Below, piece after piece: positions 1 to 6,395 of a stretch of 10,538 bases of DNA; position 1 is the stretch's first letter, and the number at the start of each line of letters is the position of its first letter. Location of the stretch: contig CAJBSR010000260.1 of assembly GCA_903958285.1 (NCBI GenBank), positions 1 through 10,538 on the forward strand, in the 5' to 3' direction. The notes under the pieces were generated by a model, which was given only the letters and a program-made list of their open reading frames with translations, made no database searches and was not told the DNA's origin. This stretch comes from an uncultured Sphingomonadales bacterium. GTDB taxonomy: Bacteria > Pseudomonadota > Alphaproteobacteria > Sphingomonadales > Sphingomonadaceae. Both the position numbers and the translations under genes were made by a program.

Positions 1-1
1 T

Positions 2-169
2 GCTTTGTCGCTCTTTGGGGGCTATGCACTCACTTATGGCAGCTTGGCCGGGGTGATCGTTGCGTTGTTGTTTTTCTGGATAGTCGGATTCGGTCTTGTT
101 ATTGGCGCGCATCTGAATGCGGCTTTGGCCAATCCGGCGATCAAAGAACCGCAGTTGAATGCGTTATAA
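2..169 (+). CDS. YihY/BrkB-family inner-membrane protein, C-terminal fragment
   Basis: The window opens inside this gene. The frame starting at base 2 reads 55 residues to a TAA at 167-169. The visible part holds one long hydrophobic segment (YGSLAGVIVALLFFWIVGFG), then GAHLNAAL and a short polar tail. A YGS-type turn before a final membrane helix that ends in G-A-x-L-N is the usual end of the YihY/BrkB family, polytopic inner-membrane proteins once mislabelled ribonuclease BN. Their biochemical function is not settled. The stop lies 17 nt before fabI, so the two are probably co-transcribed. The start and most of the protein are outside the window. The family call rests on the last helix and tail only, so it is moderate. 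Confidence 0.7.
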   Translation, partial: ALSLFGGYALTYGSLAGVIVALLFFWIVGFGLVIGAHLNAALANPAIKEPQLNAL

Positions 170-186
170 GACGAAGGGAACGGCTG

Positions 187-990
187 ATGGCTGGATATAT
201 GGCGGGCAAGCGCGGGTTGATCATGGGGCTTGCCAATGACCGGAGCCTCGCTTGGGGGATTGCAAAGAAGCTGCGCGAAGAAGGTGCGGAACTGGCCTTT
301 TCCTATCAGGGTGAGGCGCTGGAAAAACGCGTGCGCCCCTTGGCGGAAGAGGTGGGCAGCGATTTCCTGATCGATTGCGATGTAGCTGATCCAGCAGACC
401 TCGACACAGCTTTTGCAACGCTGGCCGCGCGTTGGCCGACGATTGATTTTGTTGTTCACGCCATTGGCTTTTCAGACAAGAATGAGCTGCGGGGCCGCTA
501 TTGCGACACCACGCTCGACAACTTCCTGATGACGATGAACATCTCCGTCTACAGCTTCACCGCCGTTGCCCAGCGCGCCGCAGCGATGATGCCCAATGGC
601 GGAACCATGCTGACGCTGAGCTATTATGGCGCGGAAAAGGTGATCCCGCATTACAATGTCATGGGTGTGGCCAAGTCCGCGCTGGAGACGTCGGTCAAGT
701 ATCTCGCGGTCGATCTGGGCCGTGACAATATCCGCGTCAACGCGATCTCGGCCGGGCCGATCAAGACGCTTGCCGCCTCGGGCATTGGCGACTTCCGCTA
801 CATCCTGAAGTGGAATGAACTGAACGCGCCGTTGAAGCGCAACACGACCATCGAAGATGTCGGCGGCGCAGGGCTGTACCTGTTGTCCGATCTCTCCTCT
901 GGCGTGACGGGGGAAACCCACCATGTCGATTGCGGCTATCACGCCGTCGGCATGAAGGCCGAAGACGCGCCGGACATCGCGCTGGCCTAA
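187..990 (+). CDS. fabI: Enoyl-[acyl-carrier-protein] reductase (NADH), FabI
   Basis: FabI reduces trans-2-enoyl-ACP to acyl-ACP, the last step of each fatty-acid elongation round in the cytosol. The product is 267 residues, close to the usual 260-270. It is a divergent short-chain dehydrogenase. The N-terminal nucleotide-binding segment has G14-LANDRS-LAWG. The substrate-side motif HAIGFS is at 91-96. The active site SYYGAEKVIPHYNVMGVAK (145-163) contains Tyr146, Tyr156 and Lys163, giving the FabI Tyr-x6-Lys arrangement at the same numbering as the E. coli enzyme. The ISAGPIKTLAASGI stretch at 187-200 and the TGETHHVDCGY end are also typical of FabI and separate it from FabG and FabV. The ATG at 187 is preceded by GAAGGGA at 173-179, 7 nt away. 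The gene follows the YihY-like gene closely and converges with the acetyltransferase gene, only 3 bp separating the two stops. Confidence 0.97.
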   Translation: MAGYMAGKRGLIMGLANDRSLAWGIAKKLREEGAELAFSYQGEALEKRVRPLAEEVGSDFLIDCDVADPADLDTAFATLAARWPTIDFVVHAIGFSDKNELRGRYCDTTLDNFLMTMNISVYSFTAVAQRAAAMMPNGGTMLTLSYYGAEKVIPHYNVMGVAKSALETSVKYLAVDLGRDNIRVNAISAGPIKTLAASGIGDFRYILKWNELNAPLKRNTTIEDVGGAGLYLLSDLSSGVTGETHHVDCGYHAVGMKAEDAPDIALA

Positions 991-993
991 GGC

Positions 994-1536
994 TCAGGCG
1001 TCGGGCGGCATGGTGTCGCCCGGCCCAAGTGCGCGCTGCATATATCGGGTGTCCAGCCAGCGGTCGAACTTTCGGCCGACGGAGCGCATCCGCCCGGCAT
1101 CGGTAAATCCATGCGCTGCGTGCAGTGCGGGGGACGCCGGTCCGACACCTGAAATGACGGCAATCATCTGCCGGAACCCAAACGATTCTGCGGCACCGAC
1201 TAAAGCGCCGAGCAATTGGCTGCCAATGCCCCGTCCATGCAGGCCCTCTTTCACGTAAATGCTGTTCTCACAGGCATAGCGATAGGCGTCGCGATCGCGG
1301 AATTGGGTGGCATAGGCGTAGCCGACGATGTCCTCTCCGGCGCAGGCCACAAGGAAAGGCCACCCTTTGGCGACGCAATGCGCGATCTTTTCGGCAAAGG
1401 CAGATGGCGACGGCGGCACAGTCTCGAACGTCTCGGTGCCAGTCAGCACATAGGGGCGGTAAATGGCTGCCATCGCCTCGGCATCGTCTTGGCGGGCGGG
1501 ACGGATCGTGATCTCATCGGACATGGCCAGCATCAT
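994..1536 (-). CDS. GNAT N-acetyltransferase, phosphinothricin acetyltransferase (Pat/MnaT)-like
   Basis: This is a single-domain acetyl-CoA-dependent N-acetyltransferase, 180 residues from the start given here. Counting from the inner Met (ATG at 1522-1524), the [11 protein letters not shown] loop (28-38), the [11 protein letters not shown] strand (81-91), the acetyl-CoA loop [10 protein letters not shown] (95-104), [10 protein letters not shown] (131-140) and the [15 protein letters not shown] end (150-164) all follow the order seen in the Pat/bar/YncA group. These enzymes acetylate the amino group of phosphinothricin, methionine sulfoximine or related amino acids. The actual substrate cannot be read from sequence. 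Start choice: AAGG lies 7 nt upstream of a tandem ATG-ATG at 1531-1536, so I took 1536. The ATG at 1524 fits family alignments equally well, and a TTG at 1560 is less likely. The gene stands alone between fabI (convergent) and aroC (divergent, 53 bp apart). Confidence 0.9.
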   Translation of the reverse strand: MMLAMSDEITIRPARQDDAEAMAAIYRPYVLTGTETFETVPPSPSAFAEKIAHCVAKGWPFLVACAGEDIVGYAYATQFRDRDAYRYACENSIYVKEGLHGRGIGSQLLGALVGAAESFGFRQMIAVISGVGPASPALHAAHGFTDAGRMRSVGRKFDRWLDTRYMQRALGPGDTMPPDA

Positions 1537-1589
1537 TGCGCCGCCTTGTGTGCCTTGCAATAGCCGTCAAATCGCGGCATCGCTCGTCC

Positions 1590-2657
1590 ATGAGTTTCAA
1601 CACCTTCGGCCGCGTCTTCCGCTTCACCACCTGGGGGGAAAGCCATGGTCCCGCGCTTGGGGCTGTGGTCGATGGCTGCCCGCCGGGGCTCGCGCTGTCC
1701 GAAGCAGACATTCAGCCCTTCCTCGACAAGCGTCGCCCGGGCACGTCGCGCTTCACCACGCAGCGGCAGGAACCGGATCAGGTCCGCATCCTCTCCGGCG
1801 TGTTTGAAGGCCGCACAACAGGCACGCCCGTCAGCCTGATGATCGAGAATGTCGATCAACGCTCCAAGGATTATTCAGACGTCGCCAAGGCCTATCGCCC
1901 GGGCCATGCCGATTACAGCTATGACGCCAAATATGGCTTCCGCGATTATCGCGGCGGTGGGCGGTCTTCGGCGCGCGAAACGGCGTCCCGCGTGGCGGCG
2001 GCGGGCGTGGCCCGCGCGGTGATCCCTGAAGTGCAGATCCTCGCTTATGTCGTTGAAATCGGTGGCGACGCCATTGACCGCGACAATTTTGAGGCGAGCC
2101 AGATCGACAAGAACCCGTTCTTCTGCCCGGATGAAGCCGCAGCCGGTCGCTGGGAAAAGCTCGTTGATGAGGCGCGCAAGGCGGGCTCCTCTTTGGGTGC
2201 CGTCGTGGAGTGCGTGGCAACCGGCGTCCCCGCCGGATGGGGTGCACCGCTTTATGCCAAGCTCGACAGCGAGCTTGCCGCTGCGATGATGAGCATCAAT
2301 GCCGTGAAAGCGGTTGAGATTGGTGCAGGCTTTGCCTCCGCCCGTCTGCGCGGCGAGGAAAATGCCGATCCCATGCGCCCCGGCACCAACGCGCCGCAGT
2401 TCATGGCGAACAATGCAGGCGGCATTGCGGGCGGTATTTCAACCGGCCAGCCGGTTATCGTGCGCGTCGCGTTCAAGCCGACATCGTCCATCCTCATCCC
2501 CGTTGATACCATCAACCGTGAAGGCGAAGCCGCCGACATCATAACCAAGGGCCGCCATGATCCGTGCGTCGGCATCCGCGGCGCACCTGTGGTGGAGGCG
2601 ATGATGGCGCTTGTGCTCGCCGACCAGAAACTGCTCCACCGCGCCCAGTGCGGGTAG
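1590..2657 (+). CDS. aroC: Chorismate synthase
   Basis: AroC removes phosphate from 5-enolpyruvylshikimate-3-phosphate to give chorismate, the last shikimate-pathway step, using reduced FMN as catalyst. The product is 355 residues, normal for the bifunctional-independent bacterial type. Landmarks are [12 protein letters not shown] with His19, the RPGHAD loop with His106 (the two catalytic histidines of the family), the [17 protein letters not shown] signature from 121, and [10 protein letters not shown] followed by [15 protein letters not shown]. The C-terminal signature [17 protein letters not shown] is also present. The ATG at 1590 begins MSFNTFG, the usual N-terminus. The bases before it show no recognisable Shine-Dalgarno sequence, which is unusual for this window. 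An in-frame ATG at 1536 would add 18 residues with no family match. The gene is divergent from the acetyltransferase gene, so its promoter must lie in or overlap the start of that gene. Confidence 0.97.
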   Translation: MSFNTFGRVFRFTTWGESHGPALGAVVDGCPPGLALSEADIQPFLDKRRPGTSRFTTQRQEPDQVRILSGVFEGRTTGTPVSLMIENVDQRSKDYSDVAKAYRPGHADYSYDAKYGFRDYRGGGRSSARETASRVAAAGVARAVIPEVQILAYVVEIGGDAIDRDNFEASQIDKNPFFCPDEAAAGRWEKLVDEARKAGSSLGAVVECVATGVPAGWGAPLYAKLDSELAAAMMSINAVKAVEIGAGFASARLRGEENADPMRPGTNAPQFMANNAGGIAGGISTGQPVIVRVAFKPTSSILIPVDTINREGEAADIITKGRHDPCVGIRGAPVVEAMMALVLADQKLLHRAQCG

Positions 2658-2672
2658 GCATCCTCTAATCAT

Positions 2673-2762
2673 AAAAGCGAAGGTCGCGCAGAGGCGCAGA
2701 GGACGGGGAGAAACGCGTTCTCTCTCTGTGTCTTCGCGTGCTCTGCGCGATCCTTTTGGCTT
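2673..2762. repeat. Imperfect long inverted repeat between aroC and the MFS gene
   Basis: About 90 bp of the aroC-MFS gap can fold on itself. A perfect 10 bp arm, TCGCGCAGAG at 2684-2693, pairs with CTCTGCGCGA at 2741-2750. An inner stem, GAGAA at 2708-2712, pairs with TTCTC at 2718-2722 around a 5 nt loop. Flanking AAAAGCGAAGG and CCTTTTGGCTT are partly complementary. The left arm carries the tandem CGCAGAGG-CGCAGAGG pattern, which I recognise as part of a widely dispersed class of intergenic repeats in bacteria. That it is dispersed in this genome is inference from one copy. There is no clean T-run, so it is not an ordinary intrinsic terminator, though it could act as one for aroC or protect the mRNA end. 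Confidence 0.7.
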
Positions 2763-2835
2763 CCTGCTTGCCGGGCGCTGTTGTTTCGACCACAAGATGC
2801 GGGAGAGGCCCGTTCAAAGAGGCCAGCAGGAGATT

Positions 2836-4113
2836 ATGACAGGCTCAAACGCGACGTCCGGCCCTGCGCCGTCGACCCGGCTGCTGATGTGGACGCTGCT
2901 TGTCGTCTACATCTTCAATTTTCTCGACCGCCAGATCGTCAACATCCTCGCGCATGATATCAGCCGCGATCTGAACCTGTCTGACACGCAGATTGGGCTG
3001 ATGACCGGCCTTGCCTTTGCTGTCTTTTATACGTTTCTGGGCATCCCGATTGCCCGCTATGCGGATCGCCCGCACACCAACCGCGCGCGCCTCATCACCA
3101 TTTCGCTCGGCTTCTGGTCCTTGATGACGGCGGCCTGCGGATTGGCGCAGAACTTTTTTCAGCTGCTGCTGGCCCGTATTGGCGTGGGCGTGGGGGAGGC
3201 GGGGTGCACGCCTGCGGCCCATTCGCTCATCACCGATGCCGTGCCCAAGGAAAAGCGTGCCTCGGCCATTGCCTTTTACGGGCTCGGCATTCCGATTGGC
3301 AGCCTGATCGGCATGGCCCTTGGCGGCGCGCTGAGCGATATCATCGGCTGGCGGAATACCTTTTTGGCGGTCAGCATACCGGGCGTCTTGTTTGCGTTTG
3401 TCCTGCCGTTCATCTTGAAAGACCCGGGCCGTCAGGCTTCTGCCGCCGCGCAAGGGGCCGCGCCGCAACAGCCCTTTTTTGAAGCGTTCGTGCAGATCAT
3501 GTCGTCGCGGGCCTTTATTCTTGTCTTGCTGGGCGCGTCCTTCACGGCCTTCCTGTCCTACGGCAAAGGCGTGTGGGTCACGATCCTGTTCCAGCGGGAC
3601 TTTGGTTTGACCGCTGCGGAAACCGGGCTGTGGCTCGGGATTTCAGGCGGGCTTGCGTCCATGCTTGGCACCTGGCTTGGCGGGTATCTCGCAGACCGTT
3701 TTGGAGGGGTCGATAAGCGGCATATCCTGACCGCACCGGCCATCGGCATGGCGGTGGCAGCGCCGATCCTGTTTGTGGCCTATTATGTGACGGACTGGCG
3801 CTGGGCGATTGCGCTGCTGATCATCCCCAGCATGCTCAACTATCTCTATTACGGCCCCTGTTATGCGCTCGCGCAGCAGCTGGTTGCACCCGGCCAGCGG
3901 GCGGTGGCGACGTCGCTCGTCGTGTTCGGGCAGAACCTGATCGGGCTTGGCCTTGGTCCGTTGTTCTTCGGCATGTTGTCTGACGCGTTCAAGCCGATTG
4001 CGGGGGAGGATAGTGTGCGCTGGGTCCTCTATGGGGCCGCATGGATGGGGCTCATCCCCGCTATCCTTTTGTGGCGGGCCTCCAAGCGGCTCAATGCGGA
4101 GCTGAGAGTCTAA
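2836..4113 (+). CDS. MFS transporter, Spinster-like
   Basis: The product is a 425-residue inner-membrane protein of the major facilitator superfamily with two six-helix halves. The first half begins after a short polar N-tail: helix 1 (LLMWTLLVVYIFNFLDRQIV, 16-35) ends in the NFLDRQ motif. This is followed by GIPIARYADR (69-78, motif A-like), then LLARIGVGVGEAGCTPAAHS (111-130) with the GVGEAG motif. The second half has GGYLADRFGG (282-291) as the repeated motif A. NFLDRQ plus GVGEAG is typical of the Spinster-like subgroup common in sphingomonads. The substrate is unknown; family members move lipids, sphingosine phosphate or small organic compounds. Start: the ATG at 2836 follows AGGAG at 2828-2832 with only 3 nt between. 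The frame stays open upstream to 2611, but that part is low-complexity repeat-derived sequence and unlikely to be coding. The TAA at 4111-4113 overlaps the stop of the convergent methyltransferase gene. Confidence 0.93.
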   Translation: MTGSNATSGPAPSTRLLMWTLLVVYIFNFLDRQIVNILAHDISRDLNLSDTQIGLMTGLAFAVFYTFLGIPIARYADRPHTNRARLITISLGFWSLMTAACGLAQNFFQLLLARIGVGVGEAGCTPAAHSLITDAVPKEKRASAIAFYGLGIPIGSLIGMALGGALSDIIGWRNTFLAVSIPGVLFAFVLPFILKDPGRQASAAAQGAAPQQPFFEAFVQIMSSRAFILVLLGASFTAFLSYGKGVWVTILFQRDFGLTAAETGLWLGISGGLASMLGTWLGGYLADRFGGVDKRHILTAPAIGMAVAAPILFVAYYVTDWRWAIALLIIPSMLNYLYYGPCYALAQQLVAPGQRAVATSLVVFGQNLIGLGLGPLFFGMLSDAFKPIAGEDSVRWVLYGAAWMGLIPAILLWRASKRLNAELRV

Positions 4114-4844
4114 GAGCGGCGGAGGCCGACCAGCGTTCCTTTGATGCCGGGCATCAACGCCCAGTCAAATTGCGGCCAATCCCGCTTCCAATGCTTGGCG
4201 ACCAACCGTTCGCCGGGGCGCGCGGCATCGTCGAGCATCACGATGCCGCCCACGGGCACGCGCGAGAAGAGGCATTCTGCGCCTTCGCGGATGGTGGGGC
4301 CAAGTGCCCATGGCGGGCCATCAATCAACAGCAGGTCAATCACATCGGGTACGCCGACAAGATCATACCAAAGCCCGGACCAGCGGCCATTATGTGCGAT
4401 GATCGGCGCGTGGCGCACCTCTGCTGTGAGGTCATGATCGGCCAACCAGTTGCGGACGGCGCCCACGAAATCGCCATGCTGATCGAAGCTGACGAGGCGC
4501 CCGCCGCCTGCCAATTGCATGGCTTTTGCAACAACGAGTGTGGAGGCGCCGGCGCCCAATTCCACAACCGTCCCCGGCTTGTGCGCCAGAACAGTATCGA
4601 CAATGCGGTGCAACAGGCCGGTATCGGCCTTCCAGCTGCCCAGATGCGGCAAGGCATCTTCCGGCAGGCCAAGCCGGTCGAGCAGCGCAGTCTTGTCGGC
4701 CTTGCGGCCGCCATAAAGGCTCTTCAACAACCAGGGCCATTGGACTGCGCCAAAGCTGAGGAGGCGAGCCCAGTCGCCCGCGTCTCGGGTCACGCCGGTT
4801 TCATCAGCGCGGGCCCGCGCGGCTGTCGCATTTCTAGATGTCAT
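4110..4844 (-). CDS. Class I SAM-dependent methyltransferase, substrate unknown
   Basis: The 244-residue cytosolic protein has a Rossmann-type methyltransferase core. SAM-binding motif I is VVELGAGAST (93-102). The acidic residue at the end of strand 2 is Asp121 in LVSFDQH, followed by RNWLADHDL. Strand 4 carries LLLIDGPP (171-178), and strand 5 GGIVMLDD (199-206). This layout, especially IDGPP plus VMLDD, resembles the Methyltransf_24-like class I families, which include small-molecule and sugar methyltransferases. I do not recognise a specific substrate. The N-terminal 90 residues are charged then aromatic (FGAVQWPWLLKSLYGG), with no signal peptide. The ATG at 4842-4844 is the only good start; AGGGAG lies 12 nt upstream, rather far, and inside a strong hairpin. 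The gene is the last of the serC-serA-hisZ-purA string, 103 bp after purA, and ends in a 4 bp overlap with the convergent MFS gene. Confidence 0.88.
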   Translation of the reverse strand: MTSRNATAARARADETGVTRDAGDWARLLSFGAVQWPWLLKSLYGGRKADKTALLDRLGLPEDALPHLGSWKADTGLLHRIVDTVLAHKPGTVVELGAGASTLVVAKAMQLAGGGRLVSFDQHGDFVGAVRNWLADHDLTAEVRHAPIIAHNGRWSGLWYDLVGVPDVIDLLLIDGPPWALGPTIREGAECLFSRVPVGGIVMLDDAARPGERLVAKHWKRDWPQFDWALMPGIKGTLVGLRRS

Positions 4845-4855
4845 GAACGGTCGTT

Positions 4856-4910
4856 GCTCCCTCAGCGCGCAGGCCAGAAAGCCTGTCGTCTATTCGCGCG
4901 CTAGGGGAGC
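4856..4910 (-). promoter_or_regulatory. Long hairpin covering the likely methyltransferase ribosome binding site
   Basis: Bases 4856-4870 and 4896-4910 are complementary at 13 of 15 positions, with one of the other two able to pair as G-U on the - strand RNA. Between them sits a second small stem, AGGC at 4871-4874 with GCCT at 4881-4884 and a 6 nt loop. In the - strand transcript the 3' arm contains AGGGAG, the best Shine-Dalgarno candidate for the methyltransferase start 12 nt further on. The hairpin could therefore mask the ribosome binding site. There is no T-run after it, so it does not look like a standard terminator. Confidence 0.6.
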
Positions 4911-4920
4911 AAGATTTCAG

Positions 4921-4941
4921 TTCAGGGACATCGGCCCTGAA
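4921..4941 (-). terminator. Hairpin just after the purA stop, weak terminator candidate
   Basis: TTCAGGG at 4921-4927 and CCCTGAA at 4935-4941 form a perfect 7 bp stem with a 7 nt loop, starting 6 nt after the purA TAA (4948-4950). The bases that follow on the - strand (CTGAAATCTTGC) contain no proper T-run, so efficient intrinsic termination is doubtful. It may instead mark a processing or stabilising site between purA and the methyltransferase gene. Confidence 0.4.
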
Positions 4942-4947
4942 ATTGCG

Positions 4948-6237
4948 TTAATCCGAGAAGGGATCGCGCACGAGGATGGTGTCCTCACGCTCCGGACTGG
5001 TGGACACGCAGGCGACGGGGCAGTCGATCAGCTCTTCAATGCGCCGAACATATTTGATCGCCTGTGCAGGCAAATCGGCCCAACTGCGCGCGCCTGCGGT
5101 CGTTTCCGACCAGCCGGGCATTTCCTCATAAATCGGCTCGGCCCGCGCCTGATCTGCGGCATGGGGCGGTAGATAGTCATAAACCTGGTCCCCAATGCGA
5201 TAGCCGGTGCAGATTTTGAGCGTCTCAAACCCGTCGAGCACGTCAAGCTTGGTGAGCGCGATGCCGGTGATGCCGGAGACAGCAGCCGACTGGCGGACGA
5301 GCACAGCGTCAAACCAGCCGCAGCGGCGCTTGCGGCCTGTGACGGTGCCAAACTCATGCCCACGTTCCCCCAGCCGCTGGCCGGTTGCGTCTTCCAATTC
5401 CGTCGGGAAGGGGCCGGAGCCGACGCGCGTGGTGTATGCCTTCACAATGCCCAGCACGAAGCCGACTGAGGAGGGGCCCAGCCCCGAACCGCCCGAGGCC
5501 GTGCCCGCAATCGTGTTGGACGAGGTGACGAACGGGTAGGTGCCGTGGTCGACATCGAGCAGCACGCCCTGTGCGCCTTCAAACAACACGCGCGCGCCGC
5601 GCTTTTTGGCCTGATTGAGCGTCACCCAGACGGGCTTGGCGAACGGCAGAATATAGGCCGCGATATCGGCCAGATCATCGAGCAACCGCTGCCGGTCAAT
5701 CGGCGGCTGGTTGAAACCGGCGCGCAGCGCATCGTGATGCGCGCAGATGCGGTCCAACTGGGCATTCAGATCATCAAGATGCGCCAAATCGCACACGCGG
5801 ATGGCCCGCCTGCCAACCTTGTCTTCATAAGCAGGGCCAATGCCGCGCCCGGTGGTGCCAATCTTGCCGGCGCCGGCAGCGGTTTCACGCAGGGCATCCA
5901 GATCGCGGTGGAAGGGGAGGATGAGCGGCGCATTCTCGGCAATTTGGAGATTCTCAGGCGTCACTTCGACGCCCTGCCCGTTGAGTTTTGTCACCTCATC
6001 GCGGAAGTGCCAGGGGTCCAGAACGACGCCATTGCCGATGACGGACAATGTGCCGCGGACAATGCCGGAGGGAAGCAGGGAGAGTTTGTAGACCTTATCG
6101 CCTACAACCAGCGTGTGGCCTGCATTGTGGCCGCCTTGAAACCGGACGACGACGTCGGCACGGCTCGCAAGCCAGTCGACGATCTTGCCTTTGCCTTCAT
6201 CGCCCCACTGGGCGCCGATGACGGTGACATTTGCCAT
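4948..6237 (-). CDS. purA: Adenylosuccinate synthetase
   Basis: PurA joins aspartate to IMP using GTP to make adenylosuccinate, the committed step to AMP. The product has 429 residues, typical of bacterial PurA. The start [18 protein letters not shown] carries the GDEGKGK phosphate loop with Asp13, and NAGH places His41, matching the catalytic pair of the E. coli enzyme. The signature [14 protein letters not shown] at 130-143 includes Lys140. Further family blocks are [20 protein letters not shown] from 219, [13 protein letters not shown] at 300-312 (IMP/aspartate side) and TKLDVLDG at 329-336 (guanine recognition). The ATG at 6235-6237 matches the family N-terminus. An upstream in-frame TTG at 6291 would add 18 unrelated residues. 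The nearest SD-like GGGA (6248-6245) is weak and lies in a small hairpin; a better AAGGA is about 27 nt upstream. The gene follows hisZ by 158 bp, the largest gap inside the string. Confidence 0.97.
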   Translation of the reverse strand: MANVTVIGAQWGDEGKGKIVDWLASRADVVVRFQGGHNAGHTLVVGDKVYKLSLLPSGIVRGTLSVIGNGVVLDPWHFRDEVTKLNGQGVEVTPENLQIAENAPLILPFHRDLDALRETAAGAGKIGTTGRGIGPAYEDKVGRRAIRVCDLAHLDDLNAQLDRICAHHDALRAGFNQPPIDRQRLLDDLADIAAYILPFAKPVWVTLNQAKKRGARVLFEGAQGVLLDVDHGTYPFVTSSNTIAGTASGGSGLGPSSVGFVLGIVKAYTTRVGSGPFPTELEDATGQRLGERGHEFGTVTGRKRRCGWFDAVLVRQSAAVSGITGIALTKLDVLDGFETLKICTGYRIGDQVYDYLPPHAADQARAEPIYEEMPGWSETTAGARSWADLPAQAIKYVRRIEELIDCPVACVSTSPEREDTILVRDPFSD

Positions 6238-6245
6238 TTGAACAT

Positions 6246-6259
6246 CCCGATGTGTCGGG
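6246..6259 (-). promoter_or_regulatory. Small hairpin immediately upstream of the purA start
   Basis: On the - strand, CCCGA, a CACA loop and TCGGG form a perfect 5 bp stem whose 3' side ends 8 nt before the purA ATG. It includes the GGG of the near SD-like element. A stronger purine run, AAGGAAAAGG at 6269-6260, lies just upstream. Folding the hairpin would either hide the near site or bring the far site to a normal distance from the ATG. The structure is seen; its role is inference. Confidence 0.4.
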
Positions 6260-6321
6260 CCTTTTCCTTCAGCGCAGGGAACTCTGTCCAAAGGGATTCG
6301 CCGCGCTGTGCGTTATTGCCA

Positions 6322-6338
6322 TGGACGCGCGGCGTCCA
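6322..6338 (-). other. Hairpin in the hisZ-purA gap
   Basis: TGGACGC at 6322-6328 and GCGTCCA at 6332-6338 form a perfect 7 bp stem with a 3 nt loop. A second short inverted repeat, TTTGCC at 6373-6378 with GGCAAA at 6382-6387, lies 8 nt after the hisZ stop and is followed on the - strand by a four-T run about 8 nt later. Neither has the compact stem plus T-tract of a good terminator. The 158 bp gap otherwise shows no gene. It may carry a purA leader or a weak internal promoter, but I see no clear -35/-10 pair. Confidence 0.4.
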
Positions 6339-6395
6339 CCCCAAAGGTCGTTTCGGGCCTAAAAGTTATGCCTTTGCCGTGGGCAAATGGGATGC

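Noticed and set aside
1002..1022. CGGGCG/CGCCCG hairpin after fabI as a terminator
   Set aside because: It lies within the acetyltransferase C-terminal codons, has a 9 nt loop and no T-run, so it is likely chance.
2673..2762. CRISPR-like or tandem-repeat array
   Set aside because: Only two adjacent CGCAGAGG units occur and there are no spacers; the structure is an inverted repeat.
2611..2835. 75-residue N-terminal extension of the transporter frame
   Set aside because: It overlaps the aroC end and the inverted repeat, and a good AGGAG precedes the ATG at 2836, after which the first helix begins normally.
4041..4904. 287-codon open frame on + opposite the methyltransferase
   Set aside because: The - strand frame has SAM motifs I, IDGPP and VMLDD. 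The + frame has no recognisable motif.
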